A stretch of DNA of 64,000 bases from Pseudomonas hefeiensis. GTDB lineage: Bacteria; Pseudomonadota; Gammaproteobacteria; Pseudomonadales; Pseudomonadaceae. Position 1 is the first letter of the stretch; each line of letters opens with the position of its first letter. Below the pieces are notes generated by a model, which was given only the letters and a program-made list of their open reading frames with translations, did not search any database and was not told where the DNA came from. Of this stretch, positions 45,522 through 54,569 are shown in pieces. Location of the stretch: NCBI RefSeq assembly GCF_030687835.1, contig NZ_CP117449.1:4464001-4528000 (forward strand), in the 5' to 3' direction. The translations under genes and the position numbers were made by a program.

Positions 45522-46943
45522 TCATTTACGTACAACAACCTTTTGCTCCCTGGGTTCTAGCGACTCCCGTTCACGATCAAACGCCAGATAATATTTGTTC
45601 ACACTATTAACGTAGCTTACCGCGCCCATTCCCACCTGCTCCATGGCGATGCGTTCAACCTGGAAGAACCACTGATTGGGGTTCAGCCCCCGCCGCCTGG
45701 CCTCGGCACGCATGCCTTGGACCCGCTCAGGCCCCATGTTGTAGGCGGCCAGGACGAAGGCCATCCGCTCGCGCTCGTTGAGCTTGGGGCTGGCAAAAAA
45801 CTTGCGGCGGATCATGGCCAGGTACTTGGCGCCGGCCTGCACGTTGGCGTCCAGGTTCTGGATGTTGTGGACCCCGACCCGCCGGGCTGCCGACGGGGTA
45901 ATCTGCATCAGACCGGTCGGGCCGCTGCCGCTGCGGGCGTTGGGTTGAAGGGAGGACTCCTTGAAGGCCAGCGCCGCCAGGTTGAGCCAATCCATGCCCT
46001 GGGCCGCAGCATGCTTTTGCAGCACAGGACGCAATTTTTCAAGACGCTGGCGATTGGCACGGGCCAGCGGATTGTGAACCCGGTACAAGCGGCGATAAAT
46101 GCGCAGAAACGCGGCGTCCTGATTAGAGGGCGCCTTATAGGTCGTCAGGAATCGGTTGATGCTCGCTCGCAGCATGGCGGCGTCACGGCGGACAAACCAA
46201 TATTCGTCTGCCGGTTCGCCAATGAGCACCTGCCGGTCGAAACGCAGCTTGGGCAGGAGCTTGCTCCAGCGTTCGGCGATGGGCTGCTCGACGATGGTCA
46301 GGTGGAAAATCCCGGCCTGAACCATTTCCAGCACATCTTCTACCGCCAGGGTCGGGTCGACCCACTCGATCTTCACCGGCGGCAGTTTACGCAGCGCCAG
46401 CTTCTGGTTGATCTGCCCCAGGGCCTCCCCCGCGGCGCTACCGTTGGGCAACGCCAGGGTCTTGCCCGACAGTTGCTCTACGCGCGTGTAGCGCCGCTGG
46501 CCCTTGGCTCCCACCAGAAGCAACGGCACGTCGGTGCGAATCGGATGGCTGGCGCTGACCGAATGGCCTGCCTGGGGCTCGAGCAACTCACCGGGCGCGA
46601 CCAGGTCGCCCTCTCCGCGCTGCAAGGCGCCCAGCAGTTGGTCCTTAGCCTTGGGAATGATTTTGAGGGTGATTTTCTGGTCATCCCGAGCGTGGCCGTT
46701 GAGGTATTGCTCGAAGGCACGTAACCGATGATATTCGACGCCAATGGGTTGCCCCTTGACTTCGCCTGAGCTGTTGCGGCTCTGGTTGACCAGTACCTTC
46801 AGGACCCGGCTGCTGCGGATTTGCGCAAGGTCGCGCACCGTCGTCGGCGCTACCACCTGTACCGGCCCGGGCAGCCGCGCCTCGGCCGGCATCGGCAGCA
46901 ACAGCGAACAACACAGCAGCAATAACACTTGGGGACGTGTCAT
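45522..46943 (-). CDS. mltF: MltF-type membrane-bound lytic murein transglycosylase
   Basis: 473-aa exported protein: signal peptide (about 1-22), an SBP_bac_3-like regulatory domain (about 45-275) and a C-terminal lysozyme-like SLT domain (about 305-450) with catalytic E329 (AFKESSLQPNA), GLMQITPSAA and AYNMG motifs. Cleaves the glycan strand forming 1,6-anhydromuropeptides. Probably the second MltF paralogue of Pseudomonas (MltF2, PA2865). GGAGAG precedes the start. Confidence 0.9.
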   Translation of the reverse strand: MTRPQVLLLLCCSLLLPMPAEARLPGPVQVVAPTTVRDLAQIRSSRVLKVLVNQSRNSSGEVKGQPIGVEYHRLRAFEQYLNGHARDDQKITLKIIPKAKDQLLGALQRGEGDLVAPGELLEPQAGHSVSASHPIRTDVPLLLVGAKGQRRYTRVEQLSGKTLALPNGSAAGEALGQINQKLALRKLPPVKIEWVDPTLAVEDVLEMVQAGIFHLTIVEQPIAERWSKLLPKLRFDRQVLIGEPADEYWFVRRDAAMLRASINRFLTTYKAPSNQDAAFLRIYRRLYRVHNPLARANRQRLEKLRPVLQKHAAAQGMDWLNLAALAFKESSLQPNARSGSGPTGLMQITPSAARRVGVHNIQNLDANVQAGAKYLAMIRRKFFASPKLNERERMAFVLAAYNMGPERVQGMRAEARRRGLNPNQWFFQVERIAMEQVGMGAVSYVNSVNKYYLAFDRERESLEPREQKVVVRK

Positions 46944-47178
46944 CCACTCTCCGAAAGGATACTGCGGCCCGCAGCCTTGAAGTATCGAAGCTGGGGTCGA
47001 CAGAAACAGAGCACCTGAGGCGCTGAAAAGTGCGAAAGACTGGCACAGTGGTGGCGTTTATACCAACCCGACCGGTCTGATGGCCTCAACAGACAGCCTC
47101 AACTCGTTGTAGTTCTTGGCTTTTCTTATAAATCTACAGCTCTGATATGCTTTGCGGCCTTTGGGTCGAGGTAGCACC

Positions 47179-47988
47179 ATGCAACTCATCGATATCGGCG
47201 TCAACCTGACCAACCCCAGTTTTGCCGACAAACACCAGGCGGTGCTTGAGCGCGCCTATGCAGCCGGTGTCTGCCAACTGGTCTTGACCGGTACCAGCGT
47301 CGAGGGTAGCGAACAGGCGCTTGAGTTATGCCAGCGCCTCGACGACACCGGCGAGCGGCTATTTTCCACCGCTGGTATTCACCCTCATAGCGCCAGCGAC
47401 TGGAACGCCGATAGCGCCAGGCACCTCAAAGACCTGCTGACGCAAGACCGCGTCCGCGCAGTGGGTGAATGCGGGCTGGATTTCAACCGGGACTTCTCCC
47501 CGCGCCCGCAGCAGGAAAAAGTCCTGGAAGAACACCTCGCCCTGGCGGTGGAGTTGCAATTGCCGGTCTTCCTTCACGAACGTGATGCCGATCAGCGGCT
47601 GCTGGAAATCCTGCGGGAGTTTCGCGACCAATTGCCCGCAGCGGTGGTGCACTGCTTTACCGGTGAAAAAAAGGCCCTGTTCGCCTATCTCGACCTGGAC
47701 TTGCATATAGGCATCACAGGCTGGATCTGCGATGAGCGCCGGGGGACACATCTGCATCCATTGGTGCGGGAAATACCTCGCAATCGCTTGATGCTTGAAA
47801 GCGATGCACCGTACCTGTTGCCTCGCACGCTGCGCCCAAAACCCAAAAATGGCCGCAACGAACCGGCCTACCTGACCGAAACATTGCGCGAAGTCGCCTT
47901 GCACCGAGGCGAAAGCCAGGAAGACCTGGCCGCCCATAGCAGCGCCTGTGCCCGCGCGTTTTTCGGGTTGCCCATCATTTCCGATTAA
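47179..47988 (+). CDS. tatD: TatD-family metal-dependent DNase
   Basis: 269-aa TIM-barrel hydrolase. Metal ligand regions: DIGVNLT (where E. coli TatD likewise has N in place of His), [21 protein letters not shown] and [10 protein letters not shown]. Members are 3'-5' exonucleases acting in DNA repair or degradation. ATG 47179 with GAGG seven bases upstream matches the family N-terminus [11 protein letters not shown]. Stands alone, followed by a REP doublet. Confidence 0.93.
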   Translation: MQLIDIGVNLTNPSFADKHQAVLERAYAAGVCQLVLTGTSVEGSEQALELCQRLDDTGERLFSTAGIHPHSASDWNADSARHLKDLLTQDRVRAVGECGLDFNRDFSPRPQQEKVLEEHLALAVELQLPVFLHERDADQRLLEILREFRDQLPAAVVHCFTGEKKALFAYLDLDLHIGITGWICDERRGTHLHPLVREIPRNRLMLESDAPYLLPRTLRPKPKNGRNEPAYLTETLREVALHRGESQEDLAAHSSACARAFFGLPIISD

Positions 47989-47999
47989 ACACGCATCCC

Positions 48000-48092
48000 C
48001 TGTGGGAGCGGGCTTGCTCGCGAATGCGGTGGATCAGTCGCACATGTATGAACTGACCCGCCGCATTCGCGAGCAAGCCCGCTCCCACAGGG
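48000..48092. repeat. REP doublet
   Basis: CTGTGGGAGCGGGCTTGCTCGCGAA and its exact inverse; the intervening bases (TGCGGTGGATCAGT / ACTGACCCGCCGCA) are partly complementary, so the RNA could fold into one long hairpin. Confidence 0.9.
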
Positions 48093-48194
48093 GGTGGCGT
48101 TGTCTGTTGACCCATATCAACACCCCAAGCCTTGGATAGCGGCAGAATAATGGCACCTTGCCAAAACTGTTTCCGCTATCAGAGAAGACCTTCC

Positions 48195-49676
48195 ATGGGT
48201 GCCTGGCTTAGCAATATCTCACTGAAATACAAATTCTGGGCGGTCAATGCGGTCGCCTTTGTCACGACCCTGCTGCTCGTACTCTACGCGGTACAACTCG
48301 AACAACAGGCGCGCAACCATGCGGCCCAGACGAACGCCCAGGCCCAGGCGCGATTGCTGGCTGCCTGGCCCGCCGGGCAGCCATTGCCCAAGGCCGACCA
48401 CCTGCTGGCATTCCAGCGCGGCCAGATCCCCACGTTCAACGATCAATCATTACCCTCCCTGGCAGAGGCCGGCGGCTGGGTAGCACTCTCGGCCAGCCCC
48501 CTGTTGGGCGACAATCCACTGCTGGGCGCCGAAGTGATCCGTGGCGGTGACGGCCAACAGCTCGCGGTGCTGGCCCAGGGCGCAAGCCTGAGCCAGGTGT
48601 TCGGGGAACGCTTCAGCCATTACGCCGTGGCGGTGTTCGTGCTGATGCTGGCCATGCTGGGCGCATCGCAGTTGCTAATCCGGTTTCTGCTCAGCCAGCT
48701 CAATACCCTGAAGGATGTGATGTTGCACGTGGAGAAAACCGGTGACCTGTCCGCCCGCGTACCCCTGGCCTGCAAGGACGAGGTAGGCCAGATGGCCGCG
48801 GCGTTCAACGCCATGCAAGCTGGATATCAACGTGTGGTTGACACCGTTGCCAGCACTGCCCGGCAACTGGACAGCGGTGCAGCACGCCTGGCCTCGAGCA
48901 TGAACGATGTTCGCCACGGTATGCTCGGCCAGCAAAGCGAAACCGATCAGGCGGCCACGGCGATCAACGAGATGTCCGCCACGGTTTATCACATCGCCCA
49001 GCATGCCGGCGCCACCCGCGACCTGTCGAAAACCGCCGATACCCTGGCCGGCAATGGCCGCGAAGTGGTCAGCCGGGTGCAACAGTCCATTACCGGACTC
49101 TCCTGCGGGGTGCAGCAGACCGCCGAAATGATCCAGCGCCTGGCCGAGGACAGCCAGAAGATCAACAGCGTGGTCAGCGTGATCCACAGCATCGCCGAAC
49201 AAACCAATCTACTGGCCCTCAACGCGGCCATTGAGGCAGCGCGAGCCGGGGAAATGGGTCGAGGGTTTGCGGTGGTCGCCGACGAAGTGCGTAACCTGGC
49301 AAAACGAGTGCAGACCTCCACGGATGAAATCACCACCATGGTCTCTGCCTTGCAGGCCGGAACCCGGGACGCGGTGGATTTCATGCAGGAAAGCTCCTAC
49401 AAGGCCGACGAATGCGTGCAACAGGCTCTGGAAGCCGGTGAGGCGCTGGCGCAGATCACCGGGGCGGTGGCGCAGATGCGCGAGAGCAACACGCAGATCG
49501 CTGTGGCGGCCGAACAGCAAAGCCAGGTTGCCGAGGAAATGAACCGGGCGGTCGTGAGTATTCGTGACGTGACTGAAAACACCGTGCGCCAGACGGTGGA
49601 CTCGGCCACCACCAGCCATGAGCTGGCGACGTTGGCGGGGGAACTGAACAAGGCGATCGGGCAGCTCAGGCTTTAG
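48195..49676 (+). CDS. methyl-accepting chemotaxis protein
   Basis: 493-aa chemoreceptor. Membrane span at about 13-33, a small periplasmic domain (about 34-137) with no recognisable Cache/4HB signature, second span at about 140-165, HAMP (to about 220) and a signalling domain with the hairpin tip [39 protein letters not shown] near 335-373. No C-terminal CheR-binding pentapeptide. The likely PAO1 counterpart is PA2867. Ligand unknown. The frame is open 21 codons upstream; ATG 48195 has AGAAG ahead. Confidence 0.93.
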   Translation: MGAWLSNISLKYKFWAVNAVAFVTTLLLVLYAVQLEQQARNHAAQTNAQAQARLLAAWPAGQPLPKADHLLAFQRGQIPTFNDQSLPSLAEAGGWVALSASPLLGDNPLLGAEVIRGGDGQQLAVLAQGASLSQVFGERFSHYAVAVFVLMLAMLGASQLLIRFLLSQLNTLKDVMLHVEKTGDLSARVPLACKDEVGQMAAAFNAMQAGYQRVVDTVASTARQLDSGAARLASSMNDVRHGMLGQQSETDQAATAINEMSATVYHIAQHAGATRDLSKTADTLAGNGREVVSRVQQSITGLSCGVQQTAEMIQRLAEDSQKINSVVSVIHSIAEQTNLLALNAAIEAARAGEMGRGFAVVADEVRNLAKRVQTSTDEITTMVSALQAGTRDAVDFMQESSYKADECVQQALEAGEALAQITGAVAQMRESNTQIAVAAEQQSQVAEEMNRAVVSIRDVTENTVRQTVDSATTSHELATLAGELNKAIGQLRL

Positions 49677-49729
49677 GGCACCGCCGCCCGTTGACCTGCC
49701 TGACAGAACTCTTGCGGCCTGGGGTTTAT

Positions 49730-49819
49730 CTGTGGGAGCAAGGCTTGCCCGCGATACAGGCGCCTCGCTCCCCAGGGAGACCACGTCGTCTTCATCGCGG
49801 GCAAGCCTTGCTCCCACAG
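49730..49819. repeat. REP doublet
   Basis: CTGTGGGAGCAAGGCTTGCCCGCGAT and inverse, after the chemoreceptor gene. Confidence 0.88.
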
Positions 49820-49968
49820 CGGGGATGAATCCCCTCCCCACAAAAAAGCAGTTCGTCGGTGAAAGGCTATGGCCACCTATCACGTCGATAGCCAACCGCG
49901 ATTCGTCGCGCTGCCCGGTCGGGCTTACGCTTGGGTTATTCGGTTTTGCGAACTCAAGGATCAGCATC

Positions 49969-50199
49969 ATGGGCAAACGTCACCCCCACTTCCCGGCCTG
50001 GCAATGGCGCACCTGCCTTGACCATCATGGTCACCCGAGCAATCCGGTGTTGCACCAGATTGCCGTACCGCTGTTCATCGTCGCGTTTTTGCTGATGGTA
50101 TCGGGGGTGTTCAGCCTGAGCCTGGCCAACGTCGCCATCGGCTCCCTCGGCATGATTGCAGCACTCGTGTTGCAGTGCCACGGTCATGAAAAGCCTTAG
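49969..50199 (+). CDS. small two-span membrane protein, unknown function
   Basis: 76 aa. A His/Trp-rich N-terminus (HPHFPAWQWRTCLDHHGHPSN) precedes two closely spaced hydrophobic segments at about 30-48 and 52-69. AAGGA lies nine bases before the ATG. The last four bases overlap the convergent thioesterase gene. I do not recognise the family. Confidence 0.75.
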   Translation: MGKRHPHFPAWQWRTCLDHHGHPSNPVLHQIAVPLFIVAFLLMVSGVFSLSLANVAIGSLGMIAALVLQCHGHEKP

Positions 50200-50993
50200 C
50201 CGAAAATGGTCACTGTCTGCCGGCTCATGGCGATCAAACGACCATCAGCGCTCCAGAACCTCGCGGCGACATGGCCGTAGCCGTCCTGGGCATGCTCGAT
50301 CTCGGCCAGGTATTTACACCAGTCCAGTGTCGTGAGCTCCAGCAGTGGCTGGACGAACTCAATGGTCCAGGTGAGCGTACTGCCCGGCGCCATTTGAGTG
50401 AGATGGGGCAGCAGCGCCGGAGGCCAGGCATCGACCAATGCCAGGATGTGTGCCTCGTTCAGCGGCTCCTCTTTGACATCACCGCGCAAGCGCACCCAGC
50501 CCCCCATGCTGCGGGATTTGTTGCCGGTAAACGGCAAGCCACCGACACTCCAGCACAGCGCCAGGTGACGCATGAATTCCGGCGTACCGCCCTTGATGTA
50601 GGGCAACTCCTGGCATTGCTCCACGCTTTTGAACTCAGGCGCGGGGTCGGCCTGCACCGCCACCACGGAGGAGCGCGATGCGCCGAAGCTGCCTTGTACC
50701 ACGGTCACTACCTGACCGTTCTGTACCGCTCGCCCCAATACCTGACTGACCGCCTTGCCTTCACGCAATACATCGACTTCGAAACTGACGGGCACGTCGG
50801 CCTCTACCGGCCCGACAAAGGTGATCGCCAGCGAACGCACCGGGCGATCCGCCGGGACCCGCGCACGCATCGCTTCATATTGCAGCGCCGCCACCAGCCC
50901 GCCAAAACTGGCGCGCCCCTGCCCCCACTCAGGCGCGATGGTCACGGCGTCTGGCCGACGACGCACGGCATCGATCAAATCGGAAAAGCGCAT
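50196..50993 (-). CDS. acyl-CoA thioesterase, double hotdog (TesB-like/4HBT_3)
   Basis: 265-aa protein with two hotdog domains (about 15-110 and 145-262). GQGRASFGGLVAALQYEAM resembles the TesB N-terminal helix region and the second half ends with FWSADGRLIAMSRQTVTIFG, a typical TesB-like terminus. Such proteins hydrolyse acyl-CoA esters in the cytoplasm. ATG 50993 has GAGG five bases upstream. Confidence 0.87.
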   Translation of the reverse strand: MRFSDLIDAVRRRPDAVTIAPEWGQGRASFGGLVAALQYEAMRARVPADRPVRSLAITFVGPVEADVPVSFEVDVLREGKAVSQVLGRAVQNGQVVTVVQGSFGASRSSVVAVQADPAPEFKSVEQCQELPYIKGGTPEFMRHLALCWSVGGLPFTGNKSRSMGGWVRLRGDVKEEPLNEAHILALVDAWPPALLPHLTQMAPGSTLTWTIEFVQPLLELTTLDWCKYLAEIEHAQDGYGHVAARFWSADGRLIAMSRQTVTIFG

Positions 50994-51120
50994 GACAACC
51001 TCGAGAACCTGGGAAAAAGATGCAGGAATCTTAACCAGCCCGGACGGGTGGCACAGCACTCATTCCGGCCAAAGAGACTGACAGATAGGTCGCGGCGTCC
51101 CAATCCACCTCCAATCCAAA

Positions 51121-51210
51121 TGTAGGAGCGGGCTTGCTCGCGAATGCGGAGGGTCAGTTCATCTATGTGTGACTGATCCACCGCATTCGCGAGCAAGCCC
51201 GCTCCCACAG
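51121..51210. repeat. REP doublet
   Basis: TGTAGGAGCGGGCTTGCTCGCGAA and inverse with TCCCACAG; the first copy has A for G in the TGTGGGAG core. The spacer resembles that of 48000-48092. Confidence 0.88.
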
Positions 51211-51226
51211 GAAAAATACACAGGGC

Positions 51227-51988
51227 TCAGGATTTTTTGAAGCAACTGGCAACGAGTTTATCGAGCACTTTATCGGACTTGGCCTCGGCTTTTTCCATGG
51301 TGCTGAGCCAGACCGGGACGCAGGATTGCAAGTCGCTTTCCTGCTTGGCCCTGGCCAGCCATTGCCAGCAATCGTGCCAGTCACCCAGTGTGCCCTGGGC
51401 GGACTTGAGCCGTGGCATGGCCGCTTCGGGCAGGCGGTCAAGTTCGGGATAGGCTTCGATGGCGTAGCGCACGCGCTTGATCAGCAACCGCAAACGATGG
51501 CGGTCATGAGCCGGATCGCGCAGGGCTTCGCCGAGTTTTTTCCATTGTTTGTCCAGGCGCTTTTCGATGCGTTTGCGCAGACCTTTAAGCAGGTCCTGAC
51601 GTTGCGCCGCGCGAATGAAGCGCGGGAAGGCGTCGAGCACCATCAGCAGTTGGGCCAGCTCCGGGCTGCCGGCAACGGCGGGATATGCATCGGCCATTTG
51701 TACCTGGCGCCGCCGCGCGGCTTCGATCTTGCCGTGCTGTTCAAGGTAAGCGGCCAGCACTTCCCGGTCACGTAAGGGCGTGGTCAACGTACCCACCGCC
51801 GAAGCCGCTGTTTCCAGCTGTTCGACGCCGGGCAAACCGCGCAACGGACGAAGCAGGCTACGCAAACGGCGAACCGTGGTCCGCAAGTCATGCAGGGCTT
51901 CACTGTCGGTATGGGCATTGAGGCGGGCCTGACAGGCCAGCAGCCGGACTTCCAGGCCCAATATCCGGGCCACCAGCCGATCAATCAT
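51227..51988 (-). CDS. CHAD-domain protein
   Basis: 253-aa all-helical CHAD domain, rich in Arg, Lys and His. EALHDLRTTVRRLRSLLRPL carries the conserved His-Asp-x-Arg helix, and DRHRLRLLIKRVRYAIEAYPEL the second basic cluster. CHAD proteins bind polyphosphate; this one lacks the fused CYTH triphosphatase domain. GGAG is nine bases before the ATG. Partner genes are not obvious. Confidence 0.9.
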   Translation of the reverse strand: MIDRLVARILGLEVRLLACQARLNAHTDSEALHDLRTTVRRLRSLLRPLRGLPGVEQLETAASAVGTLTTPLRDREVLAAYLEQHGKIEAARRRQVQMADAYPAVAGSPELAQLLMVLDAFPRFIRAAQRQDLLKGLRKRIEKRLDKQWKKLGEALRDPAHDRHRLRLLIKRVRYAIEAYPELDRLPEAAMPRLKSAQGTLGDWHDCWQWLARAKQESDLQSCVPVWLSTMEKAEAKSDKVLDKLVASCFKKS

Positions 51989-52018
51989 GGGGACGTACTC
52001 CGTACGCAGCTTCGAGGG

Positions 52019-52077
52019 TCAAGCTGCAAGCTTCAAGTGAGAGCGGCATTGCCCTTCCCTTGTAGCTTGCAGTTGAC
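52019..52077. repeat. imperfect inverted repeat (AAGCTGCAAGCTTC type)
   Basis: TCAAGCTGCAAGCT and AGCTTGCAGTTGA form about 13 paired bases around a 30-nt loop. Elements of this wording recur between Pseudomonas genes; a fragment (GGTTCAAGCTTCAAG) is also seen at 16991-17006 just after htpX. Confidence 0.5.
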
Positions 52078-52092
52078 GGCTTGTCGCTGTTT

Positions 52093-52383
52093 TTAACGCC
52101 CGGCGCGGGATTCGCGGATGTAGAAACGGGCCTTCTCAGCTTTTTTGGTGCACCCCTCAAATGCCTCGAACTGCTGCTGGGTCTTGGCGCCGGTCAACAG
52201 CGACAGGGCCTTGGAATAACTCACGGTGCCGGCAAAACCTTCGGCCTTGGCCAGGTCCAGTTCACGCCAGGCGCTGTCCAGTTGACTGCCACAGCTGTCG
52301 CGGTAAGCGGTCTTGCCGGCACAACCGGCCAGGGTCAACACCATCAAGGATGCCACCAGGGGCAGACAAATCCGGGCTTTCAT
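52093..52383 (-). CDS. small lipoprotein, unknown function
   Basis: 96 aa with a type II signal peptide: lipobox LAGC, lipidated C21. The mature part has two Cys (DSCGS, EGCTKK) that could form a disulfide and a basic helical C-terminus (KKAEKARFYIRESR). Outer-membrane sorting likely, since residues after the Cys are not Asp. ATG 52383 has GAGG eight bases upstream. No family recognised. Confidence 0.82.
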   Translation of the reverse strand: MKARICLPLVASLMVLTLAGCAGKTAYRDSCGSQLDSAWRELDLAKAEGFAGTVSYSKALSLLTGAKTQQQFEAFEGCTKKAEKARFYIRESRAGR

Positions 52384-52590
52384 CAATTACACCTCAAGTC
52401 AGGTCAACAGTCGTGCAGGTAAGACGGTCCAGCCGGCAAAAAGTGCCAAGGCCTGATCGTGTAAATTCAAGTGTGGGTGAGCATACGCAAATGCCGGCAC
52501 GGCGTATCAAAAAACGACACCTGCGCCACAACGATTGAGCCCAGCCGTCGATGAGTGCATTGTTAAAGTCTGTTTACAAGAGGTCGGGTC

Positions 52591-53628
52591 ATGACAAAAC
52601 GTGTCGCATTGGTATTGGGTTCGGGTGGCGCCCGGGGCTACGCCCATATCGGGGTGATCGAAGAAATCGAACGACGTGGCTACGACATTGCCTGTATCGC
52701 CGGTTGCTCCATGGGTGCCGTCGTGGGCGGGATCTATGCCGCGGGCAAGCTCGACGATTACCGAAACTGGATCGAAAGCCTGGATTACCTGGATGTGCTG
52801 CGGCTGGTGGACGTCAGCTTTCGCCTGGGGGCGATTCGCGGCGAGAAAGTCTTCGGGCAGATCCGAAAGATCGTCGGCGAACTCAATATCGAAGACCTGC
52901 GCATTCCCTACACTGCCGTGGCCACCGACCTGACCAATCAGCAGGAAATCTGGTTCCAGGAAGGTTGCCTGCATCAGGCAATGCGCGCCTCGGCGGCGAT
53001 TCCCAGCCTGTTTACCCCGGTGATGCAAGGCAACCGCATGCTGGTCGATGGCGGCCTGCTCAACCCGTTGCCCATCGTGCCGGTGGTGTCGAGCCATTGC
53101 GACCTGATCATCGCGGTCAACCTCAACGCCACCAACCAGAAACAATACAGACTGCCAGTCATCCAGCGCCCCGCCGCTTTCAGGCGCCGCTTCGACACCC
53201 TCGTCAGTTCCCTGGGTTCGCGCCTGCCGTTTCGTCGCAAGCAGGCCGAGCAGTTACTGCTACTGGAACAGGAGGCGTTAAAAGCCGAGGCCGCCGAGAT
53301 CAACCCCTGGCTCGGATCCGCCGAGCCCGAAGGCCAACAACCCGCCGCCGCGCCGGAGTCCGAAGGTGCGCCGAAATCGGCGACCGGATCGTTCATCATC
53401 GACAACGTCGGCCCGGCCTCGCTGCTGGATTTGATCAACCAGAGTTTCGAGGTGATGCAAACGTCGCTGGCCCAGTACAAGATCGCCGGGTATCCACCGG
53501 ATGTGCTGATCAACGTGCCGAAACGGGTGTGCCGGTTTTTCGAGTTCTACAAGGCGCCGGAGCTGATCGCCCTTGGGCGGGAAATTGCCAGCGACACGCT
53601 GGATCGCTATGAGAATGAGCAGAACTGA
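52591..53628 (+). CDS. rssA: patatin-like phospholipase (RssA-like)
   Basis: 345-aa patatin-fold acyl hydrolase. Oxyanion GSGGARGYAHIG (10-21), nucleophile S40 in GCSMG and catalytic D153 in VDGGLLNPLP complete the Ser-Asp dyad. A Pro/Ala/Glu-rich linker (about 235-265) separates the catalytic core from a C-terminal helical segment. No signal peptide, so probably cytoplasmic. AGAGGT ribosome-binding site. Substrate unknown. Confidence 0.9.
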   Translation: MTKRVALVLGSGGARGYAHIGVIEEIERRGYDIACIAGCSMGAVVGGIYAAGKLDDYRNWIESLDYLDVLRLVDVSFRLGAIRGEKVFGQIRKIVGELNIEDLRIPYTAVATDLTNQQEIWFQEGCLHQAMRASAAIPSLFTPVMQGNRMLVDGGLLNPLPIVPVVSSHCDLIIAVNLNATNQKQYRLPVIQRPAAFRRRFDTLVSSLGSRLPFRRKQAEQLLLLEQEALKAEAAEINPWLGSAEPEGQQPAAAPESEGAPKSATGSFIIDNVGPASLLDLINQSFEVMQTSLAQYKIAGYPPDVLINVPKRVCRFFEFYKAPELIALGREIASDTLDRYENEQN

Positions 53629-53642
53629 ATGTGACACTAAAC

Positions 53643-53796
53643 TCTGTGGCGAGGGGATTTATCCCCGCTGGGGTGCGAAGCAGCCCTAAAACCTGAACAC
53701 TCGGTGTGTCAGACAAAATCATGTCTGATGCCTTTTTCGGGGCTGCTTCGCACCCCAGCGGGGCGGTGCGACGTTTCGCTAAATCCCCTCGCCACA
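53643..53796. repeat. composite inverted repeat, second REP family
   Basis: Outer arms TGTGGCGAGGGGATT ... AATCCCCTCGCCACA, inner arms CGCTGGGGTGCGAAGCAGCCC ... GGGGCTGCTTCGCACCCCAGCG, and a 7-bp hairpin TCAGACA/TGTCTGA (53709-53728) in the middle. The right arm has about 17 extra bases between the two blocks. Lies between convergent rssA and kdpE. A new copy of the same family starts at the window's end. Confidence 0.85.
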
Positions 53797-53822
53797 ATAG
53801 CGCTTGGCTTGAAACCTTGTGG

Positions 53823-54521
53823 TTAAACACCACCCTCCCCCAACAATCGATACCCAACCCCGGCCTCGGTCGCAATGAACCGGGGCCGGGTCGGGTCGTC
53901 AGCCAGCTTTTGCCGCAAATGACCGACCACGATCCGCAGGTAATGAGTGTCTTCAGTGTGGGTCGGGCCCCAAATATCCTTGAGCAATTGCTGCTGGGTA
54001 ATGACCCGCCCAGGATGGCGCGCCAATTGCGCCAGCACGGCGTATTCCTTGCGGGTCAGGGCCACTTCGGTGCCATCGAGCAGGACCCGGCGATAAGCCA
54101 GGTCGACCGTCAGCGGACCGAACGTCAGCGCCGCTTCCCGCGCCTCGCCCGCCGGGGCCTGACGCAGCAGGGCACGAATGCGCGCCAGGAACTCCTGGAT
54201 ACCGAACGGCTTGGTCAGGTAATCATTAGCGCCGTTGTCCAGCGCCTCGACCTTCTGCGCTTCGCTGGCCCGTACCGAAAGCACCAGCACCGGCACCGTG
54301 GACCATTGGCGAAACTCGCGCAGCACCTGCTGGCCGTCCATGTCCGGCAGGCCCAGGTCGAGCACCAGCAAATCGGGTTTGTTCAGCGCCGCCTGGGCCA
54401 GGCCTTCGGTGCCGGTGCCGGCTTCGAGCACCTTGTAGCCTTGGGAGGTCAGGCTGATGCGCAGGAATTTGCGGATCTGCGGTTCGTCGTCGATGACCAA
54501 AAGGGTTGCGGTCTGGCTCAT
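53823..54521 (-). CDS. kdpE: KdpE response regulator
   Basis: 232-aa OmpR/PhoB-family regulator: receiver domain with D11-D12 and phosphoacceptor D55 (VLDLGLPDMDG), winged helix at about 130-228 with RVITQQQLLKDIWGPTHTEDTHYLRIVVGHLRQKL. Activates kdpFABC at low potassium or turgor stress. Last gene of the kdpFABCDE cluster, 48 bases after kdpD. A likely binding site is seen at 61951-61967. Confidence 0.95.
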   Translation of the reverse strand: MSQTATLLVIDDEPQIRKFLRISLTSQGYKVLEAGTGTEGLAQAALNKPDLLVLDLGLPDMDGQQVLREFRQWSTVPVLVLSVRASEAQKVEALDNGANDYLTKPFGIQEFLARIRALLRQAPAGEAREAALTFGPLTVDLAYRRVLLDGTEVALTRKEYAVLAQLARHPGRVITQQQLLKDIWGPTHTEDTHYLRIVVGHLRQKLADDPTRPRFIATEAGVGYRLLGEGGV

Positions 54522-54569
54522 GAGGTCCGTTCAATGCAATCAGGTGGAAAGAGAGTAACCCAGCGCCGC

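Noticed and set aside
48093..48194. Sigma-54 promoter before the chemoreceptor (TGGCACCTTGCC)
   Set aside because: The distance between GG and GC is five bases instead of ten.
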